64,000 nucleotides of DNA from Mycobacterium bourgelatii (GCF_010723575.1 NZ_BLKZ01000001.1:1-64000), one strand, 5' to 3'; counted from the stretch's first letter, positions 35,547 to 44,227 are shown. Translations and numbers: made by a program. Notes: generated from the sequence alone by a model not told the origin.

Positions 35547-35602
35547 GAGCAGACGCAAACTCGTACTGAAACAACCGATTTCGTACGAGTTTGCGTCTGC
35601 TC
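35547..35602. terminator. GAGCAGACGCAAA hairpin, copy 2
   Basis: Arms 35547-35566 and 35583-35602 are perfectly complementary over 20 bp with a 16-nt loop. The hairpin lies between the convergent R2lox and gabD1 genes. It belongs to the same family as the hairpins at 12338 and 38808. Confidence 0.75.
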
Positions 35603-35624
35603 GCGAGGGACCGCGAGCAGGCTC

Positions 35625-37001
35625 CTAGCCCACCCACACCGTCTTGGCGTTGACGAAGGCGCGGATACCCATCACGGCCAGCTCGCGGCCGTAGCCCGAC
35701 CGCTTGATGCCGCCGAACCCGAGTTCGGGGAAGGACACCGTCATCCCGTTGATGAACACCTGGCCGGCCTCGATCTCGTTGATGAACCGTTCCTGCTCGC
35801 CCGCGTCGTTCGTCCACGCGTTGGACCCCAGCCCGAAGCTGGTGGCGTTGGCGATCTCGATGGCCTCGTCGATGTCGCTGGCACGGTACATCGAGGCGAC
35901 CGGCCCGAACACTTCCTCCTTGTACAGCGCCATGTCCTTGGTGATGTCGGTGATCACCGTCGGCGGGTAGAACCACCCGGGTCGGTCGGGAACCTGCCCA
36001 CCACAACGCACGGTCGCGCCGGCGGCGACGGCGTCCTCCACCTGCTTGGCGATCTCGTCGCGGCCCGACTCGGTGGCCAGGGGACCCACGTCGGTGTCCG
36101 GGTCGGTCGGGTCGCCGACCTTGAGGCCCTCCATCTGTTCGACGTACTTGTCGACGAACGCCTCGTAAATGTCGGAATGCACGATGAACCGCTTGGCGGC
36201 GATGCAGGACTGCCCGTTGTTCTGCACCCGGGCCTTGACGGCGGTCTTGACGGCCTCGTCCAGGTTTGCCGACGGCATCACGATGAACGGGTCGCTGCCG
36301 CCGAGTTCCAGCACGGTCGGCTTGATCTCGTCACCGGCGATCGCGGCGACGGACTGACCTGCCGGCTCGCTTCCGGTGAGCGTGGCCGCCGCAACCCGCG
36401 GGTCGCGCAGGATGCGCTCTACCGCCTTGGATGACACCAGCAGCGTCTGGAAGCAGCCGTCCGGGAACCCGCCGCGGGCGATGACGTCGGCGAGGTACAA
36501 CGCGGACTGCGGCACATTCGACGCGTGCTTGAGGATGCCGACGTTGCCGGCCATCAGCGCGGGCGCCGCGAACCGAACCGCCTGCCAAAGCGGGAAGTTC
36601 CACGGCATGACGGCCAGCACCACACCTAGCGGTTGGTACCGGACGTAGGCCTGTTTCGCACCGACCTTCGACGCTTCCGCAGGCTCGTCGGCGAGCAGCT
36701 TTTCGGCGTTCTCGGCGTAGTAGCGAAAACCCTTGGCGCATTTCAGGGTCTCCGCCTTGGCTGACGCCAGCGTCTTGCCCATCTCCAACGTCATCATCGC
36801 CGCGACGTCGTCGGCCTCTTTCTCCAACAGGTCGGCGGTGGCGTTCGCCCACTCGGCGCGCTGGGCGAAGGTCGTGGAGTGGCGGTAGTCGAGGAACCGC
36901 TCGTAGGCGCGCGCGATCGCGGCGTCGACTTCTTCGTCGGTTGCCTCCGTGAAGGTCTTGACTGTCTCGCCGGTGGCCGGGTTGATGGTGGCGATAGGCA
37001 C
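35625..37001 (-). CDS. gabD1: Succinate-semialdehyde dehydrogenase GabD1
   Basis: The 458-residue NADP-type aldehyde dehydrogenase fits GabD1 (Rv0234c), which oxidises succinic semialdehyde to succinate. PWNFPLWQAVRFAAPALMAG, general base Glu232 in LELGGSDP and catalytic Cys266 in NNGQSCIAAKR are present, and the C-terminal GGIKRSGYGRELAVMG is typical. It starts MPIATINPATGE, as short-form SSADHs do. It is divergent from an acetolactate-synthase-like gene (151-bp gap), and its 3' end is separated from R2lox by a long hairpin. Confidence 0.92.
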   Translation of the reverse strand: MPIATINPATGETVKTFTEATDEEVDAAIARAYERFLDYRHSTTFAQRAEWANATADLLEKEADDVAAMMTLEMGKTLASAKAETLKCAKGFRYYAENAEKLLADEPAEASKVGAKQAYVRYQPLGVVLAVMPWNFPLWQAVRFAAPALMAGNVGILKHASNVPQSALYLADVIARGGFPDGCFQTLLVSSKAVERILRDPRVAAATLTGSEPAGQSVAAIAGDEIKPTVLELGGSDPFIVMPSANLDEAVKTAVKARVQNNGQSCIAAKRFIVHSDIYEAFVDKYVEQMEGLKVGDPTDPDTDVGPLATESGRDEIAKQVEDAVAAGATVRCGGQVPDRPGWFYPPTVITDITKDMALYKEEVFGPVASMYRASDIDEAIEIANATSFGLGSNAWTNDAGEQERFINEIEAGQVFINGMTVSFPELGFGGIKRSGYGRELAVMGIRAFVNAKTVWVG

Positions 37002-37152
37002 GCTGAATCCTTCGTCTGGTGGGTACTTGAGAGAAACGTCCTGTATCTAGCCTGCCACTACTGTCGGACTAGCGGTTCCCTGCGGTTCGCTCCGCAAAAC
37101 CGCATCGTCACCGACGGGCGTGGCCAACACGGAGCCAAAGGGAGGTCCCGGG

Positions 37153-38796
37153 ATGAGCACGCCGGCCGAGCTGATCGTCAAGTGCCTGGAGAACGAGGGG
37201 GTTTCCGTCGTTTTCGGAATCCCCGGCGAGGAGAACATCCGACTGGTCAAGGCGCTGGCGGCGTCGGATATCCGCTACATCCTCACCCGCCACGAGCAGG
37301 CCGCGGCGTTCATGGCCGAGATGTACGGCCGCGTCACCGGGCGGGCCGGGGTGGTGTCCGCGACGTTGGGCCCGGGGGCGATCAACATGCAACTCGGGGT
37401 CGCCGACGCCACCACCAACAGCACCCCGGTGGTCGCGATCTCGGCGCAGGTCGGCCAGGACCGCGAGTACAAGGAGTCCCACCAGTACGTCGACCTGGTG
37501 TCGATGTACGCCCCGATCACCCGGTGGGCCGCCGACATACCCACCGCGAACGCCATACCGGAGATGATCCGCAAGGCGTTCAAGCTGGCCGAGACCGAAC
37601 GGCCGGCGGCGGTCTACCTGGCGGTGCCCGAGCACATCGACGAGGACGACGGCGACTATGAGCTGACACCGTTGCCCCGCAGGGTCGTCCGCGCGGAGGC
37701 GCCGGCGGCCCGGCAGGTGGCCCGCGCGGTCGACGTGCTGCGCAGCGCCAAGCGGCCCGCGGTGCTGGCCGGGCACGGGGCGGCACGCAGCCACGCCACC
37801 GAGGCCCTGGTGCGGTTTGCCGAACAGACCGGCATCCGGGTGGCCAACACCTTCCACGGGAAAGGTGTCATGCCCGACGACCACCCCAACAGCATCGGAA
37901 CCTTGGGGTTCATGACGCACGACTACGTCAACTTCGGCTTCGACAACGCCGACGTCGTCATCGCCGTCGGCTACGAGCTACAGGAGTTCGACCCGGTCCG
38001 GATCAACCCGCATGGTGACAAGAAAATCATCCACATCCACCGCTTCCCGGCCGAGGTCGACGTGCACTACACCGTGGAGGTCGGGATCATCGGCGACATC
38101 AGTGAGTCGTTGAGCGAGCTTGCCGACGCACTCGACGGCCAACGCTTCGACGACGTCGAGGTGCCCGGCTCGGGCCTGTTGGAAGAGGAATTCGTGCGGG
38201 GGCAGAACGATTCGAGATTTCCGGTGACCCCGCAGCGGTTGGTGGCGGACACCCGTGCCGCGCTGGGCCGCAACGACGTCGTCCTGGTCGACACCGGCGC
38301 CACCAAGATGTGGATGGCCAGGCTCTATCCGACGTACGAGCCCAACACCTGCCTGGTATCAAACGGATTGTCCACCATGGGTTTTGCCCTTCCGGGTGCA
38401 CTTGGAGTCAAGTTGGCCAAGCCCGACACCAAGGTGCTGGCGGTGGTGGGCGACGGGGCATTCATGATGAATTCCCAGGAGATCGAGACGGCGGTGCGGG
38501 AACGGATTCCGCTGGTGGTGTTGATCTGGGACGACGGCGGTTACGGTCTGATCGAGTGGAAGATGGACCTCGAGCTCGGTGAGCACCACAATGTGAAATT
38601 CAGCAATCCCGACGTGGTGAGTTACGCACAGAGTTTCGGAGCCAAGGGTTTTCGGATCAACAGCGCCGACGAACTGCTGCCGACGCTGAAGGCCGCGCTC
38701 GACGACGACGGGGTGACGTTGATCTCCTGCCCGGTGGACTACTCCGAGAACCTGCGCCTCACCGACCGCCTGGGCGAACTCGACGAAACCCTCTGA
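37153..38796 (+). CDS. Thiamine-diphosphate enzyme, catabolic acetolactate synthase-like (AlsS)
   Basis: The 547-residue three-domain ThDP enzyme has the N-terminal PYR domain with catalytic Glu in LTRHEQAAAFMAEMYGRVTG, a central domain, and a C-terminal PP domain with the metal/ThDP motif GDGAFMMNSQEIETA to WDDGGYG. The pattern fits AlsS-type acetolactate synthases (pyruvate to 2-acetolactate); other ThDP activities cannot be excluded. ATG 37153 follows GGGAGG; an upstream ATG at 37120 is less likely. It is divergent from gabD1 and ends in a GAGCAGACGCAAA hairpin. No small subunit gene is adjacent. Confidence 0.85.
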   Translation: MSTPAELIVKCLENEGVSVVFGIPGEENIRLVKALAASDIRYILTRHEQAAAFMAEMYGRVTGRAGVVSATLGPGAINMQLGVADATTNSTPVVAISAQVGQDREYKESHQYVDLVSMYAPITRWAADIPTANAIPEMIRKAFKLAETERPAAVYLAVPEHIDEDDGDYELTPLPRRVVRAEAPAARQVARAVDVLRSAKRPAVLAGHGAARSHATEALVRFAEQTGIRVANTFHGKGVMPDDHPNSIGTLGFMTHDYVNFGFDNADVVIAVGYELQEFDPVRINPHGDKKIIHIHRFPAEVDVHYTVEVGIIGDISESLSELADALDGQRFDDVEVPGSGLLEEEFVRGQNDSRFPVTPQRLVADTRAALGRNDVVLVDTGATKMWMARLYPTYEPNTCLVSNGLSTMGFALPGALGVKLAKPDTKVLAVVGDGAFMMNSQEIETAVRERIPLVVLIWDDGGYGLIEWKMDLELGEHHNVKFSNPDVVSYAQSFGAKGFRINSADELLPTLKAALDDDGVTLISCPVDYSENLRLTDRLGELDETL

Positions 38797-38807
38797 CTTC
38801 TCCCGCC

Positions 38808-38863
38808 GAGCAGACGCAAAGTTGTACGAAAAACGCGTTCTGAGTACGACTTTGCGTCTGCTC
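38808..38863. terminator. GAGCAGACGCAAA hairpin, copy 3
   Basis: Arms 38808-38827 and 38844-38863 match over 20 bp with one G-T wobble and a 16-nt loop. It lies in the gap between the convergent acetolactate-synthase-like gene and the TOBE/HTH regulator gene. The compensating GTTGTAC/GTACGAC change suggests that the hairpin is maintained. Confidence 0.75.
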
Positions 38864-38882
38864 GCCGGGGAGCGGAACCTCT

Positions 38883-39290
38883 CTACGAGGCAGTTTCAGA
38901 CACTTCGACGATGACGGTGGTGGCTTTGACGACGGCCACGGCGACGCTGCCGGGTTCGAGCTTGAGCTCGCGGGCGGCCTCCGTGCTCATCAACGAGACG
39001 ACGGTGTGCGGGCCGCACTGCATTTCGACCTGCGTCATGACGGTGTCGGAAACCACCCTGGTCACCAGGCCGGCGAACCGATTGCGCGCGGAGCTGGCGA
39101 TCCCGAGCCGGTCGGGTGCCGCCGCGGGCGCCTTGTTGCGCCAGAATTCGGCCAACACGTCGCCGGCGATCACCTTGCGCCCGGATTCGTCCGATTCGAC
39201 GGCCAGCGCGCCTTGTTGAATCCACCGACGCACGGTGTCGTCGCTGACCCCCAGCAACTCGGCCGCCTCTCGAATCCGCAGCCTCGACAC
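38883..39290 (-). CDS. HTH plus TOBE (molybdenum-binding) regulator
   Basis: The 135-residue protein has an N-terminal excisionase/MerR-like HTH (about 1-50: RIREAAELLGVSDDTVRRWI, QQGALAVESDESGRKV) and a C-terminal Mop/TOBE domain (about 65-130: SSARNRFAGLVTRVVSDTVM to VSLMSTEAARELKLEPGSVA). TOBE domains bind molybdate or tungstate, so it probably senses oxyanion supply. The start is GTG 39290. It is the last gene of a three-gene minus-strand operon, 25 bp after the IDDTDD-motif gene. A Mo-responsive regulator role for the divergent promoter at 40533-40594 is inference. Confidence 0.85.
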   Translation of the reverse strand: MSRLRIREAAELLGVSDDTVRRWIQQGALAVESDESGRKVIAGDVLAEFWRNKAPAAAPDRLGIASSARNRFAGLVTRVVSDTVMTQVEMQCGPHTVVSLMSTEAARELKLEPGSVAVAVVKATTVIVEVSETAS

Positions 39291-39315
39291 GGACGAAGCC
39301 TACAACGCGGCTCGC

Positions 39316-40101
39316 TCAGTATCGTTTGACCACATACCGTGGCGCGGTGCGCCAGGCGCGGCGGCCATCTGCCAGGTCCCATGGCGGATCCAGCAGCAAG
39401 ACGGCCCGTCCCTCCAGCAGAACCGGCCGTACCCAGTCGCTCAGCTCGATCGGTTCGTCGGGTTCGGGTCGGCGTTGGGCACTATCGCGCGCGTCGTCGA
39501 TACCGACCAGCCGGCGCAGGTCATCGATCGTCGATTCGGAAGGCAAATCATGCAGACCGGGCATATCGATGAACAACCCGTCGTTCCCCGAGAGATGTAG
39601 CCCGACCCCAGCCAGCGCACCCAGCACCCCGTCCTGGGTGCCTCCGTGTCCGGAGATGTGGACGCCCAACGCCGCGCCGAGTTTCCAGGCATCCTCGGTG
39701 CGCAGCACCTCGAGCTTTGCCTGACGGCCGAACTCCACGAGTGCGGGCGTGTCGAGGATGCGATGCGGAATTGCCACGACGAGACCCGGATCGGCGGCCG
39801 GCGGACAGACCCGTTCCAGGAATTCGCCGGAGAAGCGGATGACTTCGGCCACCACGGCATCCGGATTCCCGACGGCGCTGCGCCACGCTATGCAGGCGCT
39901 GGAATTGTGTGTGGTGTAAGGGATTCGATCGTCGACGAGCAGTTGGTGCCGGGTGGCTCCGGCTGGGGTGCCCAGACCCGCCTTGGTCAGCTCGTCGAGT
40001 AACTGCCGCGCGCGCCGGCCCGTCCCCGGGCTGTACAGGTCGTCGGTGTCATCGATACCGATCAGCAGGTCCACGCCGGCCAAAGCGCGCACCGGAGTCA
40101 T
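39316..40101 (-). CDS. Unknown protein with IGIDDTDD motif (TiaS N-domain-like)
   Basis: The 261-residue soluble protein starts with LLIGIDDTDDLYSPGTGRRA; the IGIDDTD motif recalls the catalytic N-domain of archaeal TiaS (tRNA-Ile2 agmatidine synthetase) and related proteins. Later segments are LVVAIPHRILDTPALVEFGR, ALGVHISGHGGTQDGVLGAL and LHLSGNDGLFIDMPG. There is no zinc ribbon, so a tRNA role is unlikely and the function is not assigned. ATG 40101 overlaps the stop of the lipoprotein gene by 4 nt, and a TOBE regulator follows, so the operon may concern molybdenum or tungsten. A frame extension to 40536 is antisense noise. Confidence 0.8.
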   Translation of the reverse strand: MTPVRALAGVDLLIGIDDTDDLYSPGTGRRARQLLDELTKAGLGTPAGATRHQLLVDDRIPYTTHNSSACIAWRSAVGNPDAVVAEVIRFSGEFLERVCPPAADPGLVVAIPHRILDTPALVEFGRQAKLEVLRTEDAWKLGAALGVHISGHGGTQDGVLGALAGVGLHLSGNDGLFIDMPGLHDLPSESTIDDLRRLVGIDDARDSAQRRPEPDEPIELSDWVRPVLLEGRAVLLLDPPWDLADGRRAWRTAPRYVVKRY

Positions 40102-40532
40102 GGGTTGACCACCAGCGCGGTGACATCGCGCACCCACCGGTCGCGGTCGAGCTGAGTTCCGGTGAGCTTGAGGGTGTTTCGTTTGGTGACGTTCAGGATG
40201 ACCTGATCGGTGAGTTCGGCCGCAGTCAGCGTCTGAGCCGGGTCGCGGCCGTCCACGCGTACCCGGTCCACTTCGGTCACCCTCGCCGCGGCGAGGATCG
40301 AGCGCACGGTCGGCCCCTTCTGGACTTGCGCGCCGTGCGACTGCGGCGTCGGCACTTCGACCTGAGGAAGATCCCGCAGTTGCGGCAGAACGAAGCGTCG
40401 TACTTCTTGGCCGTCCTGTTGCACGACGAGTGCGCCGCCGTTCGACGTTGGACCTGCGCAGGCGACGAGACCGGGACCGGCAAACAGGGCGGCTTCCAGG
40501 AGTGGGACCGCGGCGCGCAGATAAAACCGCAT
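40098..40532 (-). CDS. Lipoprotein with Moco-oxidoreductase-like domain
   Basis: The 144-residue protein has a hydrophobic N-terminus with a lipobox LVAC (Cys25), so export and acylation are predicted. The mature part resembles the small sulfite-oxidase-type molybdopterin domain: RRFVLPQLRDLPQVEV, GPTVRSILAAA and DRWVRDVTALVV. The molybdenum-coordinating Cys of true Moco enzymes is not evident, and the length is that of a stand-alone domain, so it may be a binding protein rather than an enzyme. ATG 40532 follows -10 TATCAT by 6 nt (leaderless). It is the first gene of the three-gene operon with the IDDTDD and TOBE proteins. Confidence 0.75.
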   Translation of the reverse strand: MRFYLRAAVPLLEAALFAGPGLVACAGPTSNGGALVVQQDGQEVRRFVLPQLRDLPQVEVPTPQSHGAQVQKGPTVRSILAAARVTEVDRVRVDGRDPAQTLTAAELTDQVILNVTKRNTLKLTGTQLDRDRWVRDVTALVVNP

Positions 40533-40594
40533 TCACGGATGATAGGACAAATTATCGCCGCAGATGAGGGAATAATGGGAGTAGGATTCCGCGA
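40533..40594. promoter_or_regulatory. Divergent leaderless promoters with GATAG/TTATC inverted repeat
   Basis: On the minus strand -10 TATCAT (40539-40544) ends 6 nt before ATG 40532. On the plus strand -10 TAGGAT (40582-40587) ends 7 nt before ATG 40595. GATAG (40541-40545) and TTATC (40552-40556) form a near inverted repeat over the minus-strand -10. It is a candidate operator for the TOBE/HTH regulator encoded in the operon. Confidence 0.5.
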
Positions 40595-41122
40595 ATGACG
40601 TATCTAGCATCGGATGGTCTAGTCGCTGACCAAGGCCGTTCGCTTTCCCGTGAAGTCGTCTTCCCCCTGCTGTCGGTAGTGGTGATTGCCTGCTATGCCG
40701 ATGTCCGGATTCCGATGGGACTTCCCGGGCACCGGGGTCTGGTCTGGCTTACCTTGTTGGTAGCCGTCACCTTGATGACGCAGCGCCGGGCGACCGTGGT
40801 CGCGGTCGGCGCGGCGGCCACGGTGGCGACACTCGCGATGAATGTTCCCGCCGGTCCCCACGGGCCCTTAGGAAGTACGCGTTACCTGGCGGCCGCCGTC
40901 TTGTTGTACGCGTTGATCGGGTTGACCGAGCGACGGTGGGCCTGGCTGATTGCGCTTGCCGCCGCACCCATTCACCTGGTCGCCCTCGCCGGCGGGTCAG
41001 TCTCGGCGGTGCTGCCCGAAAAGTTGTTGTTCCACTTGGGTTTCGGCCTCGCAGCAGGGCTGATGGGCTGGTGCATCGCATCGGCGTCGACTGGTCCGCG
41101 ACGGCGACGCGAGGCCGCTTGA
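40595..41122 (+). CDS. Small six-helix membrane protein
   Basis: The 175-residue protein has about six hydrophobic helices (first LLSVVVIACYADVRI, later ATVVAVGAAATVATLAM, YLAAAVLLYALIGL, WLIALAAAPIHLVAL and LGFGLAAGLMGWCIA) and a basic C-terminus RRRREAA. Its size and helix count resemble ECF-transporter S-components, but no specific motif was found, so a transport role is inference. It is divergent from the Moco-like lipoprotein operon and shares its 62-bp promoter region. The PPE gene begins 17 bp downstream and could be cotranscribed. Confidence 0.75.
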   Translation: MTYLASDGLVADQGRSLSREVVFPLLSVVVIACYADVRIPMGLPGHRGLVWLTLLVAVTLMTQRRATVVAVGAAATVATLAMNVPAGPHGPLGSTRYLAAAVLLYALIGLTERRWAWLIALAAAPIHLVALAGGSVSAVLPEKLLFHLGFGLAAGLMGWCIASASTGPRRRREAA

Positions 41123-41139
41123 GCAAGCGGTAGCCGCCG

Positions 41140-42654
41140 GTGTTCGCGCCCATCTGGATGGCGTTTCCGCCAGAGGTGCACTCGGCCCTACTGAGCACCG
41201 GACCGGGGCCGGGTCCATTGTTGGCGGCCGCCGAGTCGTGGATGGCTCTGAGCCTTGAGTACGAAAGCACGGCAACCGAATTGGCGGCCGTCGTGGCCAA
41301 GGTCCAACAGGAGTGGGAGGGCGTAGCCGCCACGAGCTATGCGGCGGCGCACGCGCCGTTTTTGGCGTGGTTGATGCTGGCCAGCTCAGTCAGCACTGCC
41401 GCCGCAGCTCAGCATGAAGCGGTGGCGGCGGCATTTTCGATAGCCCTGGCAGAGATGCCGACGCTTGCCGAACTGGCCGCTAACCACGCCGTTCACGGGG
41501 TATTGGTGGCAACGAACTTCTTTGGCGTCAACTCGATCCCCATCGCGATCAACGAAGCCGACTACGCCCGGATGTGGGTTCAGGCTGCGACCACGATGAC
41601 CACGTACCAAGCGGCGGCCGAGGCCACACAGGGACCCGGCCGTAGCGGAGGCGGTGGCGGCGGTGGCAGTGGCGGCGGTGGCGGTGGTGGTGGTGGTGGT
41701 GGTGGTGCCACAGGCTTCCAGTTGCCCACGCCGGCGGAAATATGGCAAATGATCTTTGGCGCCGACGGGGCGCACATACCCGGTCAGGGACAACCCAACT
41801 GGGGTCCCCTTCAGTACCTGCAGAATTTGCCCAACTTCTTCAACGGCAACCAGCAAGCACTGGCCTACCTGCAAACGAATATCCCGCAACTTCTGACGAA
41901 TCCGGCGAACTGGCCGGCACTGGCGTCCTATTTCACCGCGTGGCAGACCTATCGTGCCGTCAACTGGACGCTGCGGACGTTGCGCTTCATCGTCCAGATT
42001 GCCCCGGCGTTGCTCCCTGCCGTCCTCAACATGGCCGTAACTCCCCTGGCAGGTACCGCCGGTTTGGCGGGGTTGGCTGGCATTGCGCAACCGCTAGCGC
42101 CACTCGTTCCCACTCCCGGCATGGAGACGACGCACCTGCCGCCGGTCGCGGTGCTGGCCGCCCCCGTGCTGGCCCCGTCACCGGCGTCCACGCCGACGCC
42201 GTCGGCTGCACCGGCTGCCCCGGCTCCGGCCCCGACGCCCACCTCACCGACACCGCCAACCCTCACCGGGGGTTTCGGTTACCTGGTGGGCGGTCCGGGT
42301 TCCGGCTTCGGTCCCACGATGGGTGCCCGCATCGCGGCTGATGAGGAGGCGTCGGAATCCGCTGCGGCAGCCGCCGCGACGGAGGCGGGTCAGCGGCAGC
42401 GGGCACGTAGCGGCCCGCACCTTCGAACGACGATTGGCCGTGGCTATCGCTACGAATACCTAGAAGTTGACGGTGACGCCGACCCCGCCCGCCAAGTGGA
42501 AGGGGCCATGGGCGCCGGGACGTTGGGATTCGCTGGGACGGTGCGAAAAGCCCGCGTGCATCCGGCGGGGCTGGCCACCCTGGACGGTGACACCTTCGGC
42601 GGGGGTGCAGCCGCCGCGATGCTTCCGGTTACCTGGGGGGATAACCGTCGATGA
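41140..42654 (+). CDS. PPE family protein, PPE-PPW subfamily
   Basis: The 504-residue protein has an N-terminal PPE domain of ~180 residues (FAPIWMAFPPEVHSALLSTG, ELAANHAVHGVLVATNFFG) with the expected phrase INEADYARMW. A poly-Gly linker at about 169-190 (24 residues, only Gly and Ser) precedes a central region, a Pro/Ala-rich stretch (340-375), and the C-terminal PPW-type segment GTLGFAGT and MLPVTWG. ESX secretion is expected. The start GTG 41140 gives the family-typical APIWM lead; ATG 41158 is an alternative. It resembles M. tuberculosis PPE2/PPE3 proteins. No PE partner gene is adjacent. Confidence 0.88.
   Translation: MFAPIWMAFPPEVHSALLSTGPGPGPLLAAAESWMALSLEYESTATELAAVVAKVQQEWEGVAATSYAAAHAPFLAWLMLASSVSTAAAAQHEAVAAAFSIALAEMPTLAELAANHAVHGVLVATNFFGVNSIPIAINEADYARMWVQAATTMTTYQAAAEATQGPGRSGGGGGGGSGGGGGGGGGGGGATGFQLPTPAEIWQMIFGADGAHIPGQGQPNWGPLQYLQNLPNFFNGNQQALAYLQTNIPQLLTNPANWPALASYFTAWQTYRAVNWTLRTLRFIVQIAPALLPAVLNMAVTPLAGTAGLAGLAGIAQPLAPLVPTPGMETTHLPPVAVLAAPVLAPSPASTPTPSAAPAAPAPAPTPTSPTPPTLTGGFGYLVGGPGSGFGPTMGARIAADEEASESAAAAAATEAGQRQRARSGPHLRTTIGRGYRYEYLEVDGDADPARQVEGAMGAGTLGFAGTVRKARVHPAGLATLDGDTFGGGAAAAMLPVTWGDNRR
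41646..41707 (+). repeat. GGT/GGC microsatellite encoding the poly-Gly linker
   Basis: About 62 bp consist only of GGN triplets with a single AGT break, ending in an uninterrupted run of GGT. It encodes the Gly linker of the PPE protein. Triplet slippage would change linker length without breaking the frame, so length variation between strains is plausible. Confidence 0.85.
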
Positions 42655-42667
42655 ATGGCGGCCCTAG

Positions 42668-44098
42668 TCATCTTGCGGTCAGCGACACCGGGGGGACGTA
42701 GCTCCCGATCAGGGTGCGATGCCACCACGCGTGATCCCGCCGCAACTCCGCGACGGTGGTGAAGCGATACTTGTACAACTGGGCGCGCACATACCGTGGT
42801 GGCTCCTCAGGAAAAGGATTGTGCCGCAAAAGCCGTAAGGTAGCCGGATCATTGCGCAGCAGCCGCGTCAGGAACGGCGTCATCCAGGACAGCGCGTAGC
42901 CGGGCGAGATCGCGGCGAACCACATCAGCCAGTCCAGGCGCAGATGGTATGGCGCGAATTGCCGGGGCAGCCTACGGACATCGGTCGGCTTACCCTTGAA
43001 TTCGTACTCTTTCCATACCGTCTCGTCGGTGATCACCGCCTCGTCGGTGCCCTCAATGACCACTTCCTGACGGATGCGGCAGATGCTGCCGAACGCCCCG
43101 TAGGTGTTGCCCAGGTGAAACGAGTTGAACGACATGTTCATCCGCTGCTGAGGCGACAGCATGTTGCGCACCGGCCAGTAGCTCAGGAAGAGCATCACTG
43201 CCGTGAACGCGATCACCAGCGCGGCGAACCACAATGGCGGGCCAGGCAATGCCGGAGGCGCGGGCGCCGGCAGTACCGCGGCGGCCGACCGGTTGTCGAT
43301 TGTGCTGCACGCCAACAGGATCGTCAGCCAATTGAGCCACGAGAAGTTGCCCGATGTCACCAGCCACAGCTGGGTGACGACGATGATCGCCGCGGCGATG
43401 CCGGCCACCGGTTGCGGGGCGAAGAGTCCGAAGGGAACGACGAGTTGGGCGAAGTGGTTGCCGGCCACCTCGATTCGATGCAGGGGCTTGGGTAGGTGGT
43501 GGAAGAACCAGCTCAACGGCCCTGGCATCGGCTGAGTTTCGTGGTGGTAGTACAGGCACGTCAGATCGCGCCAGCAGCGGTCACCGCGCATCTTGATCAA
43601 CCCGGCGCCGAACTCGACCCGAAAAAGCAGCCAGCGCGCCAACAGCAACGTCAACAACGGCGGCGCCACGGAGGCGTTGCCCATAAAGATCATCAGGAAT
43701 CCCGATTCGAGCAGCAGCGACTCCCACCCGAACCCGTACCAGGTCTGGCCCACGTTGACGATCGACAAGTACAGCACCCACAGCGTCAGCCACATCGCCA
43801 TCGCCGCCCACAGCGGCGCCAAATCCGCGAGACCGGCCACCATCGCCGCCGACAGTGCCGCGCCAAACCAGGAGACCGCCGCGAACAGTCGATCGGAATA
43901 GCGGAAATGGAAGATGCTCGGTGTCCGCCAGAACGAACGTCCCGTCAAATAGGCTGGCACCGGCAGCATTCCGTGCTCGCCGATCAGTGGCCGGAACTGG
44001 CGTACCGCCGCGATGAACGCGATCAGATAGATCGCCGCGACGCCGCGTTCGAGCACCAGCCTACCGAGCCAGTATTCGGGTGCCGAAAACCACTCCAT
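42668..44098 (-). CDS. Lipase maturation factor (LMF1)-family membrane protein, Rv0235c type
   Basis: The 476-residue protein has about eight or more transmembrane helices and LMF1-family landmarks: RPLIGEHGMLPVPAYL, the WESLLLESGFL segment, KMRGDRCWRDLTCLYYHHET, NPFPEEPPRYVRAQLYKYRF and FAPYHLRLDWLMWF. Eukaryotic LMF1 aids lipase folding; the bacterial role is unknown. ATG 44098 is clear. It converges with the PPE gene (13-bp gap) and precedes aftD as in M. tuberculosis, with a carbonic anhydrase remnant now lying between them. Confidence 0.87.
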   Translation of the reverse strand: MEWFSAPEYWLGRLVLERGVAAIYLIAFIAAVRQFRPLIGEHGMLPVPAYLTGRSFWRTPSIFHFRYSDRLFAAVSWFGAALSAAMVAGLADLAPLWAAMAMWLTLWVLYLSIVNVGQTWYGFGWESLLLESGFLMIFMGNASVAPPLLTLLLARWLLFRVEFGAGLIKMRGDRCWRDLTCLYYHHETQPMPGPLSWFFHHLPKPLHRIEVAGNHFAQLVVPFGLFAPQPVAGIAAAIIVVTQLWLVTSGNFSWLNWLTILLACSTIDNRSAAAVLPAPAPPALPGPPLWFAALVIAFTAVMLFLSYWPVRNMLSPQQRMNMSFNSFHLGNTYGAFGSICRIRQEVVIEGTDEAVITDETVWKEYEFKGKPTDVRRLPRQFAPYHLRLDWLMWFAAISPGYALSWMTPFLTRLLRNDPATLRLLRHNPFPEEPPRYVRAQLYKYRFTTVAELRRDHAWWHRTLIGSYVPPVSLTAR

Positions 44099-44227
44099 AG
44101 CTGCAACTCCTCGGACGGCGACACCAACCCGCGTCTAACCAGTCAACCAGTCCGTGGCCGATTTCCAACGCTGAGACAAACGATTTGCCCGAACCTACGG
44201 TTATTGCAGGTCCGCCGAACGTGGTGA

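Noticed and set aside
39316..40536. 406-codon start for the IDDTDD protein
   Set aside because: The first 145 residues are Arg/Ser/Gly-rich and overlap the lipoprotein gene in another frame; the ATG at 40101 with the 4-nt overlap is far more likely.
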